A stretch of DNA of 36,086 bases from Geobacter sp. UBA698 (lineage in GTDB: Bacteria; Desulfobacterota; Desulfuromonadia; Geobacterales; Pseudopelobacteraceae): the NCBI GenBank assembly GCA_002298925.1, contig DBMM01000027.1, positions 1 to 36,086 of the forward strand, read 5' to 3'. Below, piece by piece: positions 15,076 to 21,382 of this stretch. Below the pieces are notes generated by a model, which was not told where the DNA came from, searched no databases, and was given only the letters and a program-made list of their open reading frames with translations. Each line of letters starts with the position of its first letter. The first letter of the stretch is position 1. Position numbers and translations under genes: made by a program.

Positions 15076-15678
15076 ATGTTTAACAATTCAAAGAAATTCT
15101 TTTCCGTATGCGGCGTATCTACTCTTCTGATCGCCGGTCTTGTGTCCGCAGGTTTTGCCGATACTGAAAGGGAAGATGGAAGAAGTGATGATGGCATTAG
15201 AAAAGTAAGAAAATATCCACGGCCGACACCGAGACCGATCCCTGCTCCTACTCCGGCTCCTACGCCGAAGCCGACTCCGGTACCGCTCCCGATTCCGGTC
15301 CCTACTCCGAAGCCTACTCCGGCACCGACTCCTGCTCCTACGCCGGCTCCTACTCCGAAGCCGACCCCAGCACCTACTCCTGCTCCTACACCGGCACCGA
15401 CTCCTGCTCCTACGCCGAAGCCGACTCCTGCTCCTACACCGGCACCGACTCCTGCTCCTACACCGGCACCGACTCCGGCACCCACGCCGGCACCGACTCC
15501 TGCACCTGCTAAAACCTGGTCTCTGTACAACGCAAACTGCTCCATGTGCCACGGTACGTCCAAGCAGGGTAAAACGTTGTCAGCCATCCAGAGTGCCATC
15601 GCCAATAACACCGGCGGAATGGGCTTCCTCTCCAGCCTCAGTACTGCAACTCTTACTTCGCTGGCCGCTGGACAGTAA
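15076..15678 (+). CDS. Exported single-heme c-type cytochrome with long Pro/Thr linker
   Basis: A 200-residue paralogue of the preceding cytochrome. The signal peptide is almost identical (MFNNSKKFFS...AGFA). There is no Lys/Glu helix; instead a ~95-residue linker of PTPAPT / PTPKPT units runs from about residue 50 to 145, with Thr about every fourth residue. The 55-residue heme domain carries CSMCH at 155-159 and the likely distal Met182, and is nearly the same as in the first gene. The Thr/Pro repeat is the kind of sequence that carries O-linked sugars in surface proteins, and the neighbouring PMT-like enzyme could be the modifier (inference). The linker repeat probably varies in length by slippage. 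Confidence 0.88.
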   Translation: MFNNSKKFFSVCGVSTLLIAGLVSAGFADTEREDGRSDDGIRKVRKYPRPTPRPIPAPTPAPTPKPTPVPLPIPVPTPKPTPAPTPAPTPAPTPKPTPAPTPAPTPAPTPAPTPKPTPAPTPAPTPAPTPAPTPAPTPAPTPAPAKTWSLYNANCSMCHGTSKQGKTLSAIQSAIANNTGGMGFLSSLSTATLTSLAAGQ

Positions 15679-15686
15679 TATTCCCG

Positions 15687-15728
15687 GCAGCCGGGTCGCA
15701 CTCAATTTCTTGAGCGTTGCCCGGCTGC
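15687..15728 (+). other. 3'-UTR stem-loop after cytochrome 2
   Basis: Perfect nine-base stem GCAGCCGGG / CCCGGCTGC, with a possible inner CTCAA/TTGAG stem, eight bases after the stop. It corresponds to the stem after cytochrome 1. Confidence 0.6.
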
Positions 15729-15773
15729 AGGAAATCCCGGCACACCAAACCATCTGATGCCGGAATCGTTCCG

Positions 15774-15804
15774 ACCGGGAGGGCTGAAAAGCTCTCCCGG
15801 TTTT
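15774..15804 (+). terminator. Intrinsic terminator of cytochrome unit 2
   Basis: ACCGGGAG pairs with CTCCCGGT and is followed by TTT. From here to 15913 I see no gene and no convincing promoter. Confidence 0.72.
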
Positions 15805-15913
15805 AGATGAAAGTGTGAAGCTCGATGGTGCCATGTCCAGGAATGACAAATGAGAATTACGATCAGATTTTTCGTGCTGGGCTGGCTGGGCAAAAAACAG
15901 AAAAATTATAGCT

Positions 15914-16004
15914 GTGAGATACACGATACTACTAAACCATCCGCAAGGGTGGGGCGGAAAGCCTAGGGTCTTGCTAAGACAGCCGGGATGCCGAAATATC
16001 TTAC
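15914..16004 (+). ncRNA. GEMM-I riboswitch aptamer 5, controlling the PMT-like gene
   Basis: P1 is the clearest of the five: GTGAGATA (15914-15921) with TATCTTAC (15997-16004). The core ACTAAACC, P2 CCATCC/GGGTGG with a GCAA loop, GGGGCGGAAAGCC, P3 and AGCCGGGATGCCG follow. The P1 3' strand overlaps the terminator stem by four bases, predicting that ligand binding prevents termination. A is at the ligand-contact position. It is single, not tandem. Confidence 0.9.
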
Positions 16005-16029
16005 CTGGATATGCGGCCCCGGCTTTTTT
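15981..16029 (+). terminator. Intrinsic terminator of riboswitch 5
   Basis: GCCGGG...ATATC pairs with GATAT...CCCCGGC, followed by seven T. It ends 37 bases before the next start codon. Confidence 0.86.
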
Positions 16030-16066
16030 ATTACCCCTGCCGTTCTTTTACTAAGGATATGAAGTC

Positions 16067-18523
16067 ATGATCAGAGTAGTTCGAGCGTTTATTACCATAG
16101 CACTACTGATGTTTGCGTCAGTAGTGACGTCCAGCGGAGGGACGCAGTCCCCGGCGGCAGACGGCAGGCCATGGAACGCTCAGCAGTGGACGAGATATGA
16201 CTGGAACGCCTCTTCCGGGAAGAATGGAACGTCCCGCTTCGAGATTGTAGAGGGCCAGGATGGTGTCCTGCTTCACATTACCTCTACAAATCCCAACGAC
16301 GCTCGCTTCGTTCGCGAACTGGAAGTGGAGCCGGATACGGAGTATCGCTTCTCCTGCCGGGTCCGCAGCGAAAATATCGGTAGCGCGTCGCGGGGGGCCG
16401 GGATCTCTGTTTTAGACATCCAGGACGGCTCCCCAGATATCAAGACCAGTCACGGCGACTGGCAGTCCCTTGAGTTTTACGGAAAAACAGGAGCGGACCA
16501 GCACAAGATTTCCGTAACGGTGGGTATCGGCGGCTACGGCAGTCTCAACAGCGGCAGTGCCTGGTTCAGGGATGTGGCGGTGGAAAAGGTCATAAATGTG
16601 CCGGCGGGCATCAGACTGGCCCCTTTGCAGATTCCATCGGCTCAAGCCGCACTTACTCCCGCCAGGAGCGGCGCCGGGGGCAAGGTCATTGCCGGTTTTG
16701 CTTGTTTCGGACTGCTTCTGGTGTGGTGCGGGCACATCCTTCGCCGCCGGAGCGGGAAGGGAGGGGAAAAGGCAGCCGAAGCTCCTCTTGCGGCTGTAGC
16801 GGTTCAGGAGAAGGTCGGTCGGATCGACGCTGCGATTATGGCAGCTCTGACGGTAGTCTGCCTGGCGGTATCCCTTTATAATCTCGGCGGCCACGAAGCC
16901 CCTGAAACCGGCTGGCAACCGGCCTCCTCCGGTGAAATGGTGACCGTTGAACTGGGACGGGAGGTGGATCTTTCCCGTATCTATTACCAGTGCGGCATCA
17001 ATGAGCTGAGTGGCGACGGAAGCCGGTTCACACTTGCCATTCGCAACCCGGCCGGGTCCTTTGTCAAACTCACATCCTTTACCAAGGAGGACGTGGGTAT
17101 CTGGAAGTTTGCCGAGATTGACGTGCGAACCAGCGCCGTGCGACTCACCGCCGACACACCCGGTGGCCGGTTGAACGAGATTGCATTTGTCGAGAAGGGC
17201 AGCCGAATCCCACTGACCGGACTGAAGATCACTGAAAAGAAAGTATCCGCAGCCGATCGGGGAACACCGGAACAGCTCATCGACGAGCAGACTAAATTTG
17301 AATACACCCCCTCTTTCAATAACGGTTTCTATTTCGACGAGATCTATCACGCCCGAAGTGCCTGGGAAATGCTCAATCAAATCGAACCTTACGAGACTAC
17401 GCATCCGCCGCTGGGAAAACTTCTGATCTCTTCTGGCATCGCCCTCTTCGGCATGAACCCCTTTGGCTGGCGGTTCGTCGGAGCACTATTCGGTGTCGCG
17501 CTGGTGCCGCTGATGTATCTCTTCGGCCTGAAGCTCTTCCGCAACCGCTTTTACGCCTTCTGCGCCGGGTTCCTGATGATGGTCGAATTCATGCGCTTCG
17601 CCCAGAGCCGCGTTGCTGTGATCGATGTCTTCGGAGTCTTCTTCATCCTGGTCATGTACTACTTCATCCTCGACCTGTTTCCCGAAAAAGGGGGCTGCTC
17701 CCACCGGAGCGTGAACCGGACTCTGCTCCTGGCAGGCGTCGCCTTCGGCATCGGGGCGGCCTGCAAGTGGATTGCGCTTTACGCCGGCTGCGGCATCTCC
17801 CTGCTGGTGGTCCTGCGGACGCTGGCTGATCTGCGACAACGTAATTATCCGTCTGGAAGCGGTGCAACCGGATTCCTCCTGCGGCGCATGGCGGTCTGCC
17901 TGGTCGCTTTCGGCGTGATTCCGGCCCTGATCTATCTGCTGGCCTATCTTCCGTTCATGGCTCTTTCCGGACCGGGTCATGGAATCGGGGATGTTTTCCG
18001 CCTCCAGGCACATATGCTGAACTATCACCGCCAACTGCATGCCACCCATCCCTTTTCTTCTTCCTGGTGGTCGTGGCCGTTGGACCTGCACCCCATGTGG
18101 ATGTACAGCGGGGCGGGCCTTCCCGAGGGAACCGTCTCCACCATATCCTCCTTCGGCAATCCGGCCATTTTCTGGCTGGGCATACCAGCGGTCGCCGCGG
18201 CCGCCTTACTTGCCGTTCGGCGCAACGCCGCCGGAATGGGAGTCGTTCTGGCTGCGCTGCTCTTCCAGTATCTGCCCTGGGTCGGAATTAACCGGCTGGC
18301 GTTCATCTATCATTTCTTTTCAACGGTACCCTTCATGATCCTCTGCATAGTAGCGACCCTGAGGGGCGTGGAAAACTATTGTCCGCGCCTCCGCGTAGTT
18401 ACCTGGGGGTACTTAAGCATCGCGGCCGGGCTGTTTATCCTCTTCTATCCGGTCTTGTCGGGGCTGCTCGTTTCGCAGAGTTATGTAGCTTCGCTCAAAT
18501 GGCTCCCAACCTGGATATTTTAG
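16067..18523 (+). CDS. Phospholipid-carrier-dependent glycosyltransferase, PMT (GT39-like) with two carbohydrate-binding-like domains
   Basis: An 818-residue membrane enzyme. The N-terminal signal segment (about 1-22) is followed by a CBM4/9-like beta domain (about 35-178), a membrane helix (about 206-223), another near 254-272 and a discoidin-like domain (about 275-385). The C-terminal half is a PMT/GT-C catalytic core: YFDEIYHA with the catalytic-type Asp-Glu at 424-425, then THPPLGKLL (HPP 446-448) and around nine further membrane helices. PMT enzymes move mannose from a polyprenyl phosphate to Ser/Thr of exported proteins. AAGGA lies upstream of the ATG. It is controlled by riboswitch 5 and followed by a GtrB-like synthase that could make its donor. 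The sugar and acceptor are not known; the cytochrome linkers next door are the obvious candidates. Confidence 0.87.
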   Translation: MIRVVRAFITIALLMFASVVTSSGGTQSPAADGRPWNAQQWTRYDWNASSGKNGTSRFEIVEGQDGVLLHITSTNPNDARFVRELEVEPDTEYRFSCRVRSENIGSASRGAGISVLDIQDGSPDIKTSHGDWQSLEFYGKTGADQHKISVTVGIGGYGSLNSGSAWFRDVAVEKVINVPAGIRLAPLQIPSAQAALTPARSGAGGKVIAGFACFGLLLVWCGHILRRRSGKGGEKAAEAPLAAVAVQEKVGRIDAAIMAALTVVCLAVSLYNLGGHEAPETGWQPASSGEMVTVELGREVDLSRIYYQCGINELSGDGSRFTLAIRNPAGSFVKLTSFTKEDVGIWKFAEIDVRTSAVRLTADTPGGRLNEIAFVEKGSRIPLTGLKITEKKVSAADRGTPEQLIDEQTKFEYTPSFNNGFYFDEIYHARSAWEMLNQIEPYETTHPPLGKLLISSGIALFGMNPFGWRFVGALFGVALVPLMYLFGLKLFRNRFYAFCAGFLMMVEFMRFAQSRVAVIDVFGVFFILVMYYFILDLFPEKGGCSHRSVNRTLLLAGVAFGIGAACKWIALYAGCGISLLVVLRTLADLRQRNYPSGSGATGFLLRRMAVCLVAFGVIPALIYLLAYLPFMALSGPGHGIGDVFRLQAHMLNYHRQLHATHPFSSSWWSWPLDLHPMWMYSGAGLPEGTVSTISSFGNPAIFWLGIPAVAAAALLAVRRNAAGMGVVLAALLFQYLPWVGINRLAFIYHFFSTVPFMILCIVATLRGVENYCPRLRVVTWGYLSIAAGLFILFYPVLSGLLVSQSYVASLKWLPTWIF

Positions 18524-18616
18524 TAAGTTACGCACGTATCCAGTAAGACAGGGCAAGTTTAGCTCCGCGTGGGCGGCACGCGACCGAATCAATAATTCAG
18601 AAGAAAAGGTGCTCTC

Positions 18617-19624
18617 ATGACAAAACCCGTAATTTCCATAGTAGTTCCGGTATACAACGAAGAAGCGGTGATCTATGAATCCTATGCCCGACTCAAGGTT
18701 GTGCTGGATGGTTTGAACGAAAGCTATGAACTGATTTTCGTCAACGACGGCAGTGCCGATGCCACTCCCGCCATCATTCACTCCATCTGCGAGCGGGATG
18801 CCAGCGTTCGTCTGATTGATTTTGCCCGCAATTTCGGCCACCAGACCGCCATCACGGCCGGCATGGACTATGCCTCGGGAGAAGCGGTAGTGGTCATCGA
18901 TGCCGATCTTCAGGACCCGCCGGAGGTGATCCCGGAGATGATCGCCAAGTGGCGTGAAGGTTTCGATGTCGTCTATGGACAGCGAGCCAAGCGCAAGGGG
19001 GAGACCCTCTTCAAACGCTTCACTTCGGCCGCCTTCTACCGCGTTCTCCAGAAGCTGACCGATGTCGACATTCCGGTGGATACCGGGGATTTCCGCCTGA
19101 TCGACCGCAAGGTGTGCGATGCTTTGAAACGCGTAAAAGAACGCAATCGCTATGTGCGCGGGATCATCAGCTGGCTCGGATTCAGGCAGACCGGCGTGGA
19201 GTTCGTACGGGAGAAACGTTTTGCGGGAGAGACCAAGTATCCCCTCAAGAAGATGCTCCGTTTTGCCTTTGACGCCATAACCTCGTTTTCCTACAAGCCG
19301 CTCAAAGTGGCCACCTACGTGGGAGTCACCGTTTCCCTGGGCGGATTCAGCTATCTGCTGGTGGTACTCTACCTGAAGCTTTTCACCGACAGCACGGTGA
19401 CCGGCTGGGCTTCGATGATGGCGGTCAATCTCTTTTTCAACGGTGTTGTTCTGATGATACTGGGGATCATCGGCGAGTATATCGGCAGGATCTACGACGA
19501 GGCCAAGGGGCGCCCCCTCTATGTGGTGCGGGAGACCTTGAATTTCGCCAGGGCGGAAGTACAGCCGGCGAAACCGGTCTTGGTTTCTAAAGACGAGGAT
19601 CAGCACTATCCTCTGGCGGCCTGA
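18617..19624 (+). CDS. GtrB-like polyprenyl-phosphate glycosyltransferase (GT2)
   Basis: Makes a polyprenyl-phosphate-linked sugar on the cytoplasmic face of the membrane. At 335 residues it has the GT2 domain (VVPVYNEE at 9-16, FVNDGSADAT at 41-50, DADLQDPPE at 95-103 with the metal-binding DxD, and RNRYVRGI later). Two C-terminal membrane helices follow (about 232-256 and 268-292), the topology of GtrB/ArnC/DPM1-type enzymes. It lies 93 bases after the PMT-like gene on the same strand, so it is probably under the same riboswitch. It ends only a few bases from the end of the convergent GT-C gene. Confidence 0.88.
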   Translation: MTKPVISIVVPVYNEEAVIYESYARLKVVLDGLNESYELIFVNDGSADATPAIIHSICERDASVRLIDFARNFGHQTAITAGMDYASGEAVVVIDADLQDPPEVIPEMIAKWREGFDVVYGQRAKRKGETLFKRFTSAAFYRVLQKLTDVDIPVDTGDFRLIDRKVCDALKRVKERNRYVRGIISWLGFRQTGVEFVREKRFAGETKYPLKKMLRFAFDAITSFSYKPLKVATYVGVTVSLGGFSYLLVVLYLKLFTDSTVTGWASMMAVNLFFNGVVLMILGIIGEYIGRIYDEAKGRPLYVVRETLNFARAEVQPAKPVLVSKDEDQHYPLAA

Positions 19625-19629
19625 CTCGG

Positions 19630-20940
19630 TCAGGGTCGGGGGGCGATGTAGCGCCGGTATCCGACCCGGACCAGCAGGAACCAGAGCAGCAGGTTGGTCA
19701 GGGAAACCGTCAGCAGCAGCGGGTCGAGTCGCGGCACGCCGAAGACGCCAAGCTGGCTGAGTGCCAGCACGTGGGCTGCGTTGAGGAATTGGGTTGTGCT
19801 GAACCCGGCGAACAGCAGAATTGTCCAGCGGTCACGGCTGATGATGTGGGATCCCAGTGCCAGCGCCAGGGCCGGAAACAGGTAGCGCTCGTGCATCTTC
19901 GCCGCCAGGACGAAGACCGATGCGGAGAGAAACAGGGGCAGATACCAGAGACGGGAACTCTCGCGTCCCCGCAGCATCACCGCAGTCGAATAGAGCACGA
20001 TCAGGACGATGAAGATGTTTCCCCAGACTCCGTAGGGAATCAGCAGCAGGCGCTCCCCCAGGGGGGCGAGGTTGGCACCGGTCAGTGCAAAGAGATTGTA
20101 TGCATTGAGGGTGGCGTAGGGATAGGAGGCCAGGGTGCTGCCGTATTTCGAGATGATCCAGCCCGGGCTCTCGTTAACCGCAAAGGGAAGGATTCCCAGG
20201 CAGAAGGTCACGATCGCCATGCCGCTGAACAGAAACAGTTCCGCCATGGTTTGCCGGTCCCGGCGCAGGAGGCGGACGCCGAACCAGAGCAGCGGAAGCG
20301 GGGCGAAGATCAGCGCCTGGGGCTTGATCAGCAGCGCCACGGCGAAGGCGGCCCCGGCACCCGCCGGATTTGTTTCCAGCAGCAGCACTCCCAGCATGAT
20401 CGGCAACGTCAGCACACTGTCCACCTGGCCCCAGACCGCCGAGTCGAGAATGACGGCCGGATTGAACGCGTACAGTGCCGCCACTGCCAGCGAAGTGTTA
20501 CCGCTCCAGAAACGTTGGCTGAGGCGGAAGAAGAGCCAAGCCGTGGCACAATCCGCCAGGATCGCCGGAAGCTTCAGCAGGACCAGAAACGAAGGGGTGT
20601 CGAAGTCGAGTCCAATTACCAGTCGCAGCTTTCCGACCAGCCAGAGCAGATAGATGTAACCGGGGGGGTAGTCGGCGAAGAAGCCGGGCGAATAGAAAGA
20701 AGTCAGCCCTTCGGCGGCATGTGCCGCCCAGGCGCTGAAGGTGGTAATGTCTGCGGCGTAGCCCCGGGTGGTTGCCGCCAGCGCGATCCGCAGCAGGGCG
20801 GCTCCGGCCAGGAGCAGGATCAGCTTCCACCCGGTCTGAGTTTCCAACCCGTTGCCGGTAGCCCGATTCGCCACCATCCAGCTCCCCAGGAGAAAGAGTC
20901 CGCAGCAGATCGATATCACTAACCACAATTCCCACCCCAT
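19630..20940 (-). CDS. GT-C fold integral-membrane glycosyltransferase
   Basis: A 436-residue protein with about ten membrane helices. RGYAADITTFSAWA in the first extracytoplasmic loop supplies the acidic residue typical of GT-C enzymes; DYPPGYIYLL and NPAVILDSAVWGQVDSV are motifs of the GT87/ALG6-like mannosyl- and glucosyltransferases. Such enzymes use polyprenyl-phosphate sugars on the outer face of the membrane. A perfect AGGAGG precedes the ATG. It is 12 bases after gtrA and so belongs to the tolC-gtrA operon. Substrate unknown. Confidence 0.82.
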   Translation of the reverse strand: MGWELWLVISICCGLFLLGSWMVANRATGNGLETQTGWKLILLLAGAALLRIALAATTRGYAADITTFSAWAAHAAEGLTSFYSPGFFADYPPGYIYLLWLVGKLRLVIGLDFDTPSFLVLLKLPAILADCATAWLFFRLSQRFWSGNTSLAVAALYAFNPAVILDSAVWGQVDSVLTLPIMLGVLLLETNPAGAGAAFAVALLIKPQALIFAPLPLLWFGVRLLRRDRQTMAELFLFSGMAIVTFCLGILPFAVNESPGWIISKYGSTLASYPYATLNAYNLFALTGANLAPLGERLLLIPYGVWGNIFIVLIVLYSTAVMLRGRESSRLWYLPLFLSASVFVLAAKMHERYLFPALALALGSHIISRDRWTILLFAGFSTTQFLNAAHVLALSQLGVFGVPRLDPLLLTVSLTNLLLWFLLVRVGYRRYIAPRP

Positions 20941-20952
20941 GTTACCTCCTGT

Positions 20953-21348
20953 TCATCGGAAGACCCAGAGCTTGTTTCCAAGAAAATTTGCTGCCAGGGC
21001 ACAGATTGTTGCCCCGCCCTTGGCCGCTGCCAGCCCCAGACCGGCTTTGTCGTGGAGCAGGCTGAGAATAACGATCGAAATTCCCAATGAAAGCAGATTT
21101 ACTGCCGTGAAACGAACAAGCTCGGCATAGGAAAGGCCGCAGGAGCGAAAGGTCCAGATTTTGTTGAGCAGGTAACTGTTGGCAGCCCCGCAGGAGTAAG
21201 AGACTACTTGCGCTGTCACGTAGGGAGTGCTCATCCAGGTCAGCAGAAAAAAGATTGTTACGTCGACCCCCGTGTTCAGGACACCGACAATCGCGAACTT
21301 GAAGAATTCACCAATCGAATGGCGATGTCGAGCTATGAGCCGTTTCAT
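20953..21348 (-). CDS. GtrA-family membrane protein (probable polyprenyl-sugar flippase)
   Basis: A 131-residue protein with four membrane helices, beginning FFKFAIVGVLNTGVDVTIFF, the GtrA signature, and containing SYSCGAANSYLLNKIWTFR in the middle. GtrA proteins are thought to flip the lipid-linked sugar made by GtrB to the outer face. A GtrB-like enzyme lies on the opposite strand nearby, and a GT-C enzyme is immediately downstream, which together make a complete lipid-sugar transfer route. Confidence 0.88.
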   Translation of the reverse strand: MKRLIARHRHSIGEFFKFAIVGVLNTGVDVTIFFLLTWMSTPYVTAQVVSYSCGAANSYLLNKIWTFRSCGLSYAELVRFTAVNLLSLGISIVILSLLHDKAGLGLAAAKGGATICALAANFLGNKLWVFR

Positions 21349-21382
21349 GGGCTTGGCAGTCGCCTGAAAATCCGGTTTACGT

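Noticed and set aside
15220..15510. Short tandem repeats that might suggest a CRISPR array
   Set aside because: The period is that of PT/PA codons within a gene, with no unique spacers.
14149..15701. Minus-strand Gly/Ala/Val repeat ORFs (14149-14508 and 15051-15701)
   Set aside because: They are antisense readings of the Pro/Ala/Thr stalk repeats of the cytochromes, with no start signals of their own.
16412..17404. 330-residue minus-strand ORF
   Set aside because: Lies entirely inside the PMT-like gene; no recognisable domain and no promoter.
19771..20922. 383-residue plus-strand ORF
   Set aside because: Antisense to the GT-C gene; Gln/Arg/Glu-rich shadow of hydrophobic codons.
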